Origin: CAYUIG01 sp964444685
GTDB lineage: Bacteria; Gemmatimonadota; Gemmatimonadetes; Longimicrobiales; RSA9
NCBI GenBank assembly: GCA_964444685.1
Contig: CAYUIG010000021.1
Coordinates: 1 to 64,000 of the forward strand
Reading direction: 5' to 3'
Length of the DNA: 64,000 nucleotides
This document shows, in pieces, positions 43,312 to 51,270 of this stretch (positions within the stretch are counted from its first letter, which is position 1; the number at the start of each line of letters is the position of its first letter). The notes beneath the pieces were generated by a model, which was given only the letters and a program-made list of their open reading frames with translations, made no database searches and was not told the origin of the DNA. The position numbers were made by a program, and so were the translations under genes.

Positions 43312-44483
43312 GCCGGTACCACGGAGGTGAGCTCGCGTCGCAGCTCGCGCAGGAGCTGTGAGAGTGCGAGCTGCGGGTTCACGTTCAGCTGCGTCAGCCG
43401 CAGTGTTTCCTCGACGGCGCGAATCGCGCGTACGGGTGCGTCGCCGGAAGGGAGGGATGCGGCGGTCTTGCGCAGCCAGTCCACGGCGTCGGTGTTGACG
43501 ACGAGGTCGTCCGCGCCGGCCGCGGTCGCGGCGAGGTCGCGGATCCAGAGGATGAGCGCGTCGAGCATCTGCGAGAACGCCCCGCGTGCACCGGCCGGTG
43601 CATGTGCGAGGGCGAGCCCGTGACGGGCGGCATCACTGCGTGCGAGCGCGGCTTCGAGTACGGCGCGCGCCTGGTGTCGCAGCTCGTCGAGCGGGCCGGG
43701 CGCGCCGTCGACGGGCAGGAACGCGAGTGCGCGGCCGATGGATCCTTCCGAGAGACGTGCGACGCGTTCGGCGAGTTGCGCATCGGTGCCGAGCTCGCGG
43801 AGATGCAACGCGACCAGATCGGTCGGCAATGAACGCAGCCGGATCGGCTGCATGCGCGAACGGATGGTCGGCAGCAGCGCGTCGGGATCGGCGGCGGTCA
43901 GGATGATCGTGGTGTCGGGCGTCGGCTCCTCGAGCACCTTCAGCAGGGCGTTAGCCGCTTCCTGGCTGGCCTCCTGCGGAACGAGCGCTTCCGCATCACC
44001 GACGATGATGACTTTGCGCGAGCCCATCGCGGGTCGTGCGGCGGCGATGCGGCGCAGCGCCTGCACCTGCCCGAGATAGATCCCCATCGGATCACCCGGG
44101 ACGATCGGCCGCTGCGGGTTCTCGCGGCGCGCAGCGATCTCTGCGTAGCGCGCTTCCTCGAGCGCATCGATCATGCGTTCCGGTCCGCCGGACACCTTCG
44201 GCCGCGGCATCGGGAAGAACCAGTGCAGGTCGGGATGCTCCAGGCGACGTGCGAGTCTGCACGAAGGGCAGCTGTCGCAGGGGCCGTCGGGCGTCGGCCG
44301 CGCGCACAGCAGGAGCTGTCCGATCCAGAGTGCAGTGCGCTGCTTCCCGACGCCGGCCGGGCCGTGCAGCAGCAGGGAGCCGGGCAGCCCGCCCGCGCGC
44401 GCGGCCGCGAGGATCGCACTGCGTTCGGCGTCGTGGCCGCGCAGCGGTCCGAGGCCGGTCAACGTCCCCGCTGTCGCAGCCAT
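43308..44483 (-). CDS. holB: DNA polymerase III delta' subunit
   Basis: 391 residues. Clamp-loader AAA+ ATPase-like subunit. Visible are Walker A GPAGVGKQ, a four-cysteine zinc module (CARPTPDGPCDSCPSC), KVIIVGDAEALVPQEASQEAANALLKVLEEP, the sensor 1 region TIILTAADPDALLPTIRSRMQPIRL (arginine finger SRMQ). It overlaps envC by 25 bp upstream and moaC by 4 bp downstream, so it is embedded in a cell-envelope operon. Confidence 0.94.
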   Translation of the reverse strand: MAATAGTLTGLGPLRGHDAERSAILAAARAGGLPGSLLLHGPAGVGKQRTALWIGQLLLCARPTPDGPCDSCPSCRLARRLEHPDLHWFFPMPRPKVSGGPERMIDALEEARYAEIAARRENPQRPIVPGDPMGIYLGQVQALRRIAAARPAMGSRKVIIVGDAEALVPQEASQEAANALLKVLEEPTPDTTIILTAADPDALLPTIRSRMQPIRLRSLPTDLVALHLRELGTDAQLAERVARLSEGSIGRALAFLPVDGAPGPLDELRHQARAVLEAALARSDAARHGLALAHAPAGARGAFSQMLDALILWIRDLAATAAGADDLVVNTDAVDWLRKTAASLPSGDAPVRAIRAVEETLRLTQLNVNPQLALSQLLRELRRELTSVVPA

Positions 44484-45640
44484 GCGAGCGGGTCCACTGC
44501 CTCCGCCACGCCGCCGGCGCGCACGGGTGCGCGCACCTGGAACTCGATGTGCGCGCCTTCCGGCGTCTGTTCACCACCCACGGTGCCGACCACCTGCCGC
44601 GCGGATACCGTCTGGCCTTCGCGCACGCTGATCGACTTGAGGTACATGTACAGCGTGTAGTAACCGCCGCCGTGATTCACCATCACGGTCGGGCCGTATC
44701 CCTCGAACGGACGCGCGAGCACGACGTCGCCGCCCTCGACCGCGCGCACCGGCGTGCCGGGAGCCGCAGCGATGCCGATGCCGTTGTTGCGCAGCGCGAT
44801 GCCGTTGGGCCGCCGCTCGGGTCCGAAGCGGTAGATCACATCGCCTTCCACGGGCCACGACAGCGACCCGAGCGAGCGCGTGGTGACGGTTCCTTCACGC
44901 GACCCGCCTTCGCGGCGGCGCTCTTCCTCGAGTCGAGCAATGAGGCCCGTGACCGATGCTTCGTCGCGTGCGAGCTGGCGCAGCCGCTCCTGCGTCACCG
45001 TCTGCGCCTGCCGGTACTGTCGCAGTGTGCGGTCGCGCTGGTTCACCAGCCGCTGCAGCGACGCGAGCTCCTGCTCCTTGTCCTGTCGCAGCGTCTCGAG
45101 CTGCGCGAGCGACTCGGACAGCTCCTGCTCCTGCGCGGCGAGCTCCGCCTCGAGGCGCCGGACGTCATCGAGGATCAGGCGGTCGTAGGATGTGATGAGG
45201 TTGAGGTATTTGTAGCGCGTGAGCAGGTCACCGAAGTTCTCCGCGCTCAGCAGTACGCGCACCGCGTGCAGCGGCCCGCGCTTGTAGATCGAGCGCAGCC
45301 GTTCGCGCAGCGCGGTGCTTCTACCGCTCAGCCGTGCGCGCGTTTCCTCGAGGCGGTACTGCGTCGTTTCGACGTTCGTGAGCAGGACGGCGGCCTGGAA
45401 GTCGAGCTCGCGCACGACGGCGGCGGACGCGGTGCGCTGGCGCGCGATGTTGTCCAGCTCGCGCGAGGCATCGCGGACCCGCGTGCTGAGCGTGTCCATC
45501 TCGGCCTGGAGGCGTGCGCGCTGCGCGCGGATGGAGTCGAGCCGCGCCTGGCTCTCGCGCAGACTCTGCTGCGCATCCTGCGCGGACAGCGGAGCGACGA
45601 GTGCCGCACTCGCGATCAGTGCGAGCAGGAAGCCCCTCAC
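44459..45640 (-). CDS. envC: EnvC-like murein hydrolase activator (degenerate LytM)
   Basis: 393 residues, GTG start overlapping the ftsX stop. Signal peptide (FLLALIASAALVAPLSAQ), long coiled coil about 25-255 split by a short turn, and a C-terminal LytM/M23 domain. The catalytic H-x-G-x-D motif of active LytM enzymes is replaced by NNGIGI and the second His pair is incomplete (AHIEFQV), as in E. coli EnvC, which activates amidases instead of cutting. With ftsE and ftsX directly upstream it should form the FtsEX-EnvC complex that gates septal amidase activity. Confidence 0.92.
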   Translation of the reverse strand: MRGFLLALIASAALVAPLSAQDAQQSLRESQARLDSIRAQRARLQAEMDTLSTRVRDASRELDNIARQRTASAAVVRELDFQAAVLLTNVETTQYRLEETRARLSGRSTALRERLRSIYKRGPLHAVRVLLSAENFGDLLTRYKYLNLITSYDRLILDDVRRLEAELAAQEQELSESLAQLETLRQDKEQELASLQRLVNQRDRTLRQYRQAQTVTQERLRQLARDEASVTGLIARLEEERRREGGSREGTVTTRSLGSLSWPVEGDVIYRFGPERRPNGIALRNNGIGIAAAPGTPVRAVEGGDVVLARPFEGYGPTVMVNHGGGYYTLYMYLKSISVREGQTVSARQVVGTVGGEQTPEGAHIEFQVRAPVRAGGVAEAVDPLAWLRQRGR

Positions 45641-46497
45641 ACCGTCCTCACGTAGCGGCGCACGGCGAGCGCGCTCGCCGCGACGCCGAGGAGTGCGCCG
45701 AGGATGAGCCCCGCCACGATCCACATGTCGGGCAGCCACTCGAGCTGGAACACGGAGCCGGAGAGCAGCGCGTAGACCAGCCAGGTGGCGAGCAGCGCGA
45801 GCAGTCCGCCGAGGAATCCGGTGATCAGTCCTTCGACGAGGAAGGGGCGCCGGATGTACCAGTCGGTGGCGCCGACGAGCTGCATGATGGAGATCTCGTC
45901 GCGGCGTGCGAAGATGGCGAGGCGGATGGCGGCGCCGATGATGACGGCGGCGACCGCGGCGAACGCGGCACCGAGCACGAGTGTGGACGCCGCGGCAACG
46001 CGGCGCAGCAGGTAGACCTTGTCGAGCCAGTCGTCGCCGAAGTCGACATCCTCGACGAAGGGCAGTGCGCGCGCGCGCTCCGCGATGCTGCGCACCTCGG
46101 CCGCGTCCTGGCGGTTGGGGTGGAGGGCGATCTCGATGGAGGCGGGCAGCGGATTGTCCTCGATGCCCGCGAACACACCCTGGAACTCGGGCAGCTCCTC
46201 CTGCGCGCGCCGGAGCGCTTCCTCGCGGGAGACGTAGCGGACGTCGCGGATGCTCGGGTCCCCGCGCAACTCCGCCATGGCCGCTTCGACCGCTGCGGGC
46301 TGCGCATCGTCGCGCAGGTATGCAACGACCTCGACGCGCGACTCGACGCGATCGAGCACGCTGCGGATGTTGTGCGCGGCGATGCCGAAGAGCCCGATCA
46401 GGAAGAGCGAGAGTCCGATCAGCGTGGCCGACAGCCCGACGAGCAGCGGCGCGCGGCGGAACGCGGCGATGGTGTCCCGCAGTGCGTACGCCATCAC
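45637..46497 (-). CDS. ftsX: Cell division protein FtsX
   Basis: 286 residues. Permease-like partner of FtsE with four TM helices: one near residues 22-45, then a periplasmic loop of about 120 residues (binding site for EnvC), and three at about 170-285. Conserved FtsX-type segments include RDEISIMQLVGATDWYIRRPFLVEGLITGFLGGLLAL. Overlaps ftsE by ATGA and envC by GTGA. Transmits ATP hydrolysis to the periplasmic amidase activator. Confidence 0.94.
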   Translation of the reverse strand: MMAYALRDTIAAFRRAPLLVGLSATLIGLSLFLIGLFGIAAHNIRSVLDRVESRVEVVAYLRDDAQPAAVEAAMAELRGDPSIRDVRYVSREEALRRAQEELPEFQGVFAGIEDNPLPASIEIALHPNRQDAAEVRSIAERARALPFVEDVDFGDDWLDKVYLLRRVAAASTLVLGAAFAAVAAVIIGAAIRLAIFARRDEISIMQLVGATDWYIRRPFLVEGLITGFLGGLLALLATWLVYALLSGSVFQLEWLPDMWIVAGLILGALLGVAASALAVRRYVRTV

Positions 46498-47177
46498 GCC
46501 ACCTCCGATGCGCCCGCGGAGTCGTAGACGATGCGGCCGTGATCGAGTTCGATCACGCGGATCCCCGGGTGTGCGCGCACCAGCTCCATGTCGTGCGTGG
46601 CGAAGAGAACGGCGGTGCCGCTCGCGTTGATCGTGCGGAAGAGCTCGAAGATGCCACGCGTCGCGCGCTCATCGAGGTTGCCGGTCGGCTCGTCGGCGAG
46701 AATCAGGAGCGGGCTGTGTGCGAGTGCGCGCGCCACCGCCACGCGCTGCTGCTCGCCGCCGGAGAGCTCGGACGGATACGCGCCCGCCTTGGCGGCGAGG
46801 CCGACCTGTGCGAGCAGCTTGCCGACCTTCGCGCGGATCACGTCCTGGCGCGCGCCCGTGACCTCGAGCGCGAACGCGATGTTGGCCGCGGCCGTCCGGT
46901 CGGGCAGCAGCCGGAAGTCCTGGAAGACGTAGCCGATCTTGCGGCGCAGCATCGCGATCTCGCGCGGCTTGATCTTCGATGCGGTATATCCGCTCACGCG
47001 CACGTCGCCGGACGTCGGCGTCTCGGCCATGTGGATGAGCCGCATGATCGTGGACTTGCCCGCGCCGCTGTGGCCGGTGAGGAAGCAGAACTCGCCCTTG
47101 CGAAGACGGAACGTCACGTCGCTCAAGGCCGCGCCGGTGCGCGGGTAGATCATCTCGACGTTGCGGAACTGGATCAT
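46494..47177 (-). CDS. ftsE: Cell division ATP-binding protein FtsE
   Basis: 227 residues. ABC ATPase with Walker A GHSGAGKS (residues 37-44), signature LSGGEQQR, Walker B LLILADEPTGNLD and switch His FATHDMEL. Length is as in FtsE. It starts inside the pdxA stop (4-bp overlap) and continues into ftsX. Powers FtsEX at the septum. Confidence 0.95.
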   Translation of the reverse strand: MIQFRNVEMIYPRTGAALSDVTFRLRKGEFCFLTGHSGAGKSTIMRLIHMAETPTSGDVRVSGYTASKIKPREIAMLRRKIGYVFQDFRLLPDRTAAANIAFALEVTGARQDVIRAKVGKLLAQVGLAAKAGAYPSELSGGEQQRVAVARALAHSPLLILADEPTGNLDERATRGIFELFRTINASGTAVLFATHDMELVRAHPGIRVIELDHGRIVYDSAGASEVA

Positions 47178-48127
47178 GCCTGCCGTGTCGTTGCAGTGCT
47201 GCGGCGCACCATGCGCGCCGCGAGCGCGATGGCCTCGACCATCGAATCGGCGCGGGCCACGCCGCGGCCCGCGATGTCGAGCGCCGTCCCGTGGTCGGGC
47301 GAGGTGCGAACGAAGGGCAGTCCGAGCGTCACGTTCACTCCATGTCCGAAGGCGGCCGTCTTGAATGCGGCCATGCCGACGTCGTGATAGGGAGCGACGA
47401 CGGCATCGAACTCACCGTCGAGCGCGCGCAGGAACACGGTATCCGCGGGGAGCGGCTCGGAGACGTTCTCGCCGCGCTCGCGCAGCGCGCGGATCGCCGG
47501 GCCGTAGATGCGCGCCTCCTCGTCGCCGAACAGGCCGCCGTCCGAAGCATGTGGATTCAACGCGCAGAGAGCAAGTCTGGGATTCGCGATGCCCCAACGC
47601 TCGCGCAGCGCATCGGCACACAGTGCGGCCTGCTCGATGAGCTTCGCGGACGTCAGCGCGGCAGGGACCGCGGCGAGCGGGAGATGCGTCGTGGCGAGCA
47701 GCACGCGCAGCGGTCCGCCTCTCAGTGTACGATCGGCCACCATCAGCATTCCGACCGTGGCCGTGCCGGTCAGCGCGGCGAGCATCTCGGTGTGGCCGGG
47801 ATAGGAGTAGCCCGCCGCTGCGAGTGCGCTCTTGTCGATGGGTGCCGTCACGATCGCATCGATCTTGCCGGCGAGCGCGAGTCGGACGGCTTCCTCGATG
47901 GCCGTGCCTGCGGCTCTGCCCGCTGCCGCCACCGAACCACCGGCACTCCAGCCGGACACGGCAACGGTGTCATCCGCGATGTCGTGGGGAATCAGGTCGG
48001 GCGGACCGATGAAGACGAGCGCGGGTCGGTCGGGTCCCAGCGAGCGTGCTGCGGCTGCGGCGACTTCCGGACCGATGCCGCGCGGGTCGCCGAGTGTGAT
48101 GCCGAGTCGGCAGCGCACGGACTCCAT
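47174..48127 (-). CDS. pdxA: 4-hydroxythreonine-4-phosphate dehydrogenase PdxA
   Basis: 317 residues. Oxidises 4-phosphohydroxy-L-threonine in the DXP-dependent vitamin B6 pathway. Family motifs: GITLGDPRGIGPEV at the N-terminus, TAPIDKSALAAAGYSYPGHTEMLA with metal-binding His, LCALNPHASDGGLFGDEE (second metal His), and APYHDVGMAAFKTAAFGHGVNVTLGLPFVRTSPDHGTALDIAG (third). It directly follows the SurA-like gene, 17 bp apart, the same surA-pdxA order known from Proteobacteria. Confidence 0.95.
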   Translation of the reverse strand: MESVRCRLGITLGDPRGIGPEVAAAAARSLGPDRPALVFIGPPDLIPHDIADDTVAVSGWSAGGSVAAAGRAAGTAIEEAVRLALAGKIDAIVTAPIDKSALAAAGYSYPGHTEMLAALTGTATVGMLMVADRTLRGGPLRVLLATTHLPLAAVPAALTSAKLIEQAALCADALRERWGIANPRLALCALNPHASDGGLFGDEEARIYGPAIRALRERGENVSEPLPADTVFLRALDGEFDAVVAPYHDVGMAAFKTAAFGHGVNVTLGLPFVRTSPDHGTALDIAGRGVARADSMVEAIALAARMVRRSTATTRQA

Positions 48128-48144
48128 CGCCTCCGCGCTCCGGC

Positions 48145-49479
48145 TCAGCCGGAGCGTATCTCGATGTGAGTACTGCGGCGCAGCTCGCGAACGCGCTCCT
48201 CGATCACCTTGTCGCGCTCGAGCTGGCGGCGCAGGGCAGAACGCACGAGCGGGTCGTCGAGCGAGTACTCGCCGGAGGTGTTCACGTCCGTGACGTATAC
48301 GATCGCGAACATCGGCGGCCGCGCGCCCGTCTCATCCGCGAGCTGGAACGGACCGATGTACGTGCCTTCCGTGGCGCTGCCGAGCTGCTGGTCGTACGGC
48401 GCCGGGAGGCTGTCGCTGGGAACGGGGCCGACGTGCCGCTGCTCGTCGGGATCCCCGTAGATGCGCATGAGTGAATCGAGCGACGCACCCGCCCGCAGCG
48501 CCGTCGCGAGCTCGTCGCCGAGCTGGCGTGTGCGCTCGACGTCCGCGTCGGTGATTTCCGGCTTGATCAGGATGTGACGCGCCTGCCGCTCCGAGCCGCG
48601 CGCACGCTCCACCTTGATGATGTGGAGGCCGTACGATGTGCGGACGGGCGGGCCGACGGAGCCGGGCCGGATGGCGTAGGCGGCCTGCTCGAAGGCGCGC
48701 ATCATGTCGCCCTGCTGGAACCAGCCGAGGTCGCCGCCGCGGTCGCGCGTGCCGGTGTCCTGGGAAAACCGGCGCGCCAGCGTCTCGAAGTCCTCCTTGC
48801 CGTCATAGGCAAGGAGGAAGACGGAGTCCGCGAGCTCGCGGGCCGCGGTGAGCGCGGAGTCCGAGGGCTGCGTGGGGAGGACGAGCTGCGTGAAGCTGAT
48901 CGTCGGCGGACGCCGGCCGTACGCCGCGCGGTTCGCCTCGAAGTACGCGCGCAGCTCCTCTTCCGTGATGGGCGGTGCCGACCGTGTACGGGTCAGCTTG
49001 TTGACGTACATGTCCAGCCGCATGTCCTTCGAGATCAACGACGCGCGCTCCTCACGAAACCCGGCGAGCGTGATGCCGCTCGCGTCGAGCGCGCGTTGGA
49101 ACGCCACGTCCCCGCCGAAGCGCTGCCGCAGCTGCCCGATCTCCTCCTCCGTCCGCTGCGCGACCGCCTGCGGATCCACCACCAGCGTCGTGTCCTTCTC
49201 CGCATCCTGGAGCAGGAGCAGCTGGTCGATCTGCGCTTCCAGGATCTGCTGTGCGAGCCGCTCGAGTTCTGGCCCGGTCGGCAGTTCACGCCCGGCCTCC
49301 GCGCGCCACTGCTGAAGTGCCTGCTGCAGGTCGTACGCGGTCAGGGCGCTGTCACCGACGATCGCGACGATCCTGCCGACGACTACGCCCTCACCGTCGG
49401 GGGAGGGCTGCTGCGCCTGCACGGTACCGGCGAGTGCGCTGATCAGAATGGCCGGAATAGCGAGCGTGCGAATACTCAT
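48145..49479 (-). CDS. surA: SurA-like periplasmic peptidyl-prolyl isomerase/chaperone
   Basis: 444 residues from the ATG at 49479 with a signal peptide (ending VQAQQ). An N-terminal SurA-type helical region (VVGRIVAIVGDSALTAYDLQQALQQW) is followed by one good parvulin domain (ISFTQLVLP, DFETLARRFSQDTGTRDRGGDLGWFQQG, TSYGLHIIKVE) and a second weaker one (RQARHILIKPEITDADVER onward). It helps fold outer membrane proteins. Element H lies 25-115 bp upstream and leaves little room for a promoter; no convincing -35/-10 pair was found. First gene of the series ending in moaC. Confidence 0.9.
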   Translation of the reverse strand: MSIRTLAIPAILISALAGTVQAQQPSPDGEGVVVGRIVAIVGDSALTAYDLQQALQQWRAEAGRELPTGPELERLAQQILEAQIDQLLLLQDAEKDTTLVVDPQAVAQRTEEEIGQLRQRFGGDVAFQRALDASGITLAGFREERASLISKDMRLDMYVNKLTRTRSAPPITEEELRAYFEANRAAYGRRPPTISFTQLVLPTQPSDSALTAARELADSVFLLAYDGKEDFETLARRFSQDTGTRDRGGDLGWFQQGDMMRAFEQAAYAIRPGSVGPPVRTSYGLHIIKVERARGSERQARHILIKPEITDADVERTRQLGDELATALRAGASLDSLMRIYGDPDEQRHVGPVPSDSLPAPYDQQLGSATEGTYIGPFQLADETGARPPMFAIVYVTDVNTSGEYSLDDPLVRSALRRQLERDKVIEERVRELRRSTHIEIRSG

Positions 49480-49503
49480 GCTTTGTGGCACCTCATGGAG
49501 TGA

Positions 49504-49594
49504 TTCACCACAGAGGCGCAGAGGACGCGGAGAACGGAGCAGGAATATTTCAAGCCTGGTGACAACTCTGTGTCCTCTGTGACTCTGCGGTGAA
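49504..49594. repeat. Intergenic element H: 9-bp CAGAGGACG-type arms
   Basis: The left arm 49504-49532 (TTCACCACAGAGGCGCAGAGG onward) and right arm 49566-49594 are inverted copies matching at 24 of 29 positions, with a 33-bp centre. The unit is about 9 bp and resembles the inner arm of element E (TTTCACCGCGGAG). Similar CACAGAGGACGCAGAG strings are, from memory, scattered in other bacterial phyla. It lies just upstream of the surA-like gene. Confidence 0.82.
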
Positions 49595-49632
49595 ACTGCC
49601 TCTTCTTTCACAAGCGCTACCGCTTCTGAAAG

Positions 49633-49665
49633 GGAGGGCCGGCGCGAAAATGGCACCGGCCCTCC
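49633..49665 (-). terminator. Hairpin terminator after the parvulin lipoprotein gene
   Basis: GGAGGGCCGG (49633-49642) pairs perfectly with CCGGCCCTCC (49656-49665) around 13 nt. It is 32 bp beyond the stop of the 49698 gene on the minus strand, followed by CCTTTC rather than a full T tract. Confidence 0.7.
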
Positions 49666-49697
49666 GATTGTATCCTCACGGTCGCAGCGGGTTCCTG

Positions 49698-51146
49698 CTA
49701 GCTGCCCTGGCCGGTGTCGGCGGGCGGCTGCTGAGGCTGCGGCTGCGGCTGGGGCGCGGCGCCCTCGGCCGGCTGCTGCGGGCGCAGGGCGGTGATGCGC
49801 TGGACGGCCGCATCGAGCGCGCGGTCGAACACCTCGCCGTCGTGCTCGGCGCGCAGGTAGTACGAGATCGGGCCGACGTTGATCACGCTCTGCTGATTGC
49901 TGAGGATCTGCGCGAGCGACATCATCACCGCGCGCTCGATCGCTTCCTCACGCGATTCGCCGTCCTGCTGCTGGATCTCGAGCAGTCCGCTGGCGCGCAG
50001 CTGCTGACGCAGGGCGCCGCGCGCGTTGTCCCGCACCGAATCCTGCTCTGCGTCCGACACGGTCAGCTCGCGGCGATGCGCCTCGCCCACGAGGATCTCG
50101 TTGCGCGTGAATCCCTCGAGGACCTGCTCCACCTGCTCGTCGCTGGCGGCTGCGAGCTGGCCGAGCTGGCCGGGCTGCCAGGAACGCAGCGCGCCCTGGA
50201 ACTCTTCCGCCGTCAGCGCTCCGCCCTGGTACGACACGAGCGGGCGGCTGGCGGCGCGGCCACGCAGGGACGAACCCGGCGAACGTGCGAGTTCGCGCGC
50301 GTTCTCCACCGCACCCTCCTCGACGCGGACGTTCATCGGCTCGGTGAGCTCGGTGATGTAGCGCTCCTCCTGCTCCGCCACGCGCTCGTTCACGAGGTTC
50401 GCGTGGAACTGCATGCGCACATCCTCGAACGGCGGCACCTCCCGCTCCTCGACCTTGATGATGTGCAGGCCGAAGGGCGTCTCGACGACATCGCTGACCT
50501 GGCCGGGCTGGAGTGCGAACGCGGCCTCCTCGAACGGCGCGACCCAGGAGCCGCGGCCGCCGAAGCCGAGGTCGCCGCCCTGCTGCGCGCTGCCGTCCTG
50601 GCTGTACTCGCGTGCAAGCGCAGCGAAGTCCTCACCCGCGTTTGCGCGCTCGCGCAGCGACTGGATCAGTGCCATTACACTGTCGCGCGCCTGCGCACCA
50701 CCATCGGGCGGAATGCGCAGGAGAATGTGACGCGCGCGGACACGCACGCCCGGCTGCTGCTCTTCGTAGGCCGCGCGCAGCTCCTCCTCCGGAATTACCG
50801 AGTCGACCTGGATCACCTGCTCGCGCAGCTGCCACACGACCTCCTGATCGAACACGGGCCGAAGCAGCGGATCGAGGTCCAGGTTGGCGAGCGCCGTGTC
50901 GCCGGCGGCGACCGTGGCGAGCAGGATGTAGTCGACCCAGAGGTTGGCGACCGCGCTCACGACTTCCGCCTGCGCGGGAATGCGCGGCTGGGGCGCCAGC
51001 AGTCCCGCGACTTCGTCCACGGTCAGCTCGTGGCCCGCGGCGCGCGCCACCACATCGGTGTGCGAGGTCATGGCCTGTCCGAGGCCATCACACGCCGCAA
51101 CGGCGAGACTGGCGGGCAGCGCCAGCAGCACGAGGATCTTCGGCAT
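49698..51146 (-). CDS. PpiC/PrsA-type parvulin lipoprotein
   Basis: 482 residues from the ATG at 51146, with AAGGAGAT upstream. A lipobox (LAVAACDG) anchors it. The parvulin domain spans about 135-245 (RVRARHILLRIPPDGGAQ, DFAALAREYSQDGSAQQGGDLGFGGRG, TPFGLHIIKVEER), flanked by helical chaperone segments; a second copy is not evident. The C-terminus is Pro/Gln-rich. Envelope protein folding catalyst, parallel to the SurA-like protein encoded next. Promoter at 51204-51233; hairpin terminator downstream. Confidence 0.9.
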   Translation of the reverse strand: MPKILVLLALPASLAVAACDGLGQAMTSHTDVVARAAGHELTVDEVAGLLAPQPRIPAQAEVVSAVANLWVDYILLATVAAGDTALANLDLDPLLRPVFDQEVVWQLREQVIQVDSVIPEEELRAAYEEQQPGVRVRARHILLRIPPDGGAQARDSVMALIQSLRERANAGEDFAALAREYSQDGSAQQGGDLGFGGRGSWVAPFEEAAFALQPGQVSDVVETPFGLHIIKVEEREVPPFEDVRMQFHANLVNERVAEQEERYITELTEPMNVRVEEGAVENARELARSPGSSLRGRAASRPLVSYQGGALTAEEFQGALRSWQPGQLGQLAAASDEQVEQVLEGFTRNEILVGEAHRRELTVSDAEQDSVRDNARGALRQQLRASGLLEIQQQDGESREEAIERAVMMSLAQILSNQQSVINVGPISYYLRAEHDGEVFDRALDAAVQRITALRPQQPAEGAAPQPQPQPQQPPADTGQGS

Positions 51147-51203
51147 CAATGCATCTCCTTGCGGGTCCAGCCGGCGAATGGGGGTTCCGGCCAAAGACCA
51201 TAA

Positions 51204-51233
51204 AACCTAGGGTTCGGGCCGCAGGTCCGCCAG
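51204..51233 (-). promoter_or_regulatory. Probable promoter of the parvulin lipoprotein gene
   Basis: CTGGCG at 51233-51228, 18-bp spacer, TAGGTT at 51209-51204 on the minus strand. Weaker -35 than the others; leader about 50 nt. Confidence 0.55.
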
Positions 51234-51270
51234 CGGCCGGCGACTCTGTACACGCGGGCCGGGGCGAGGT

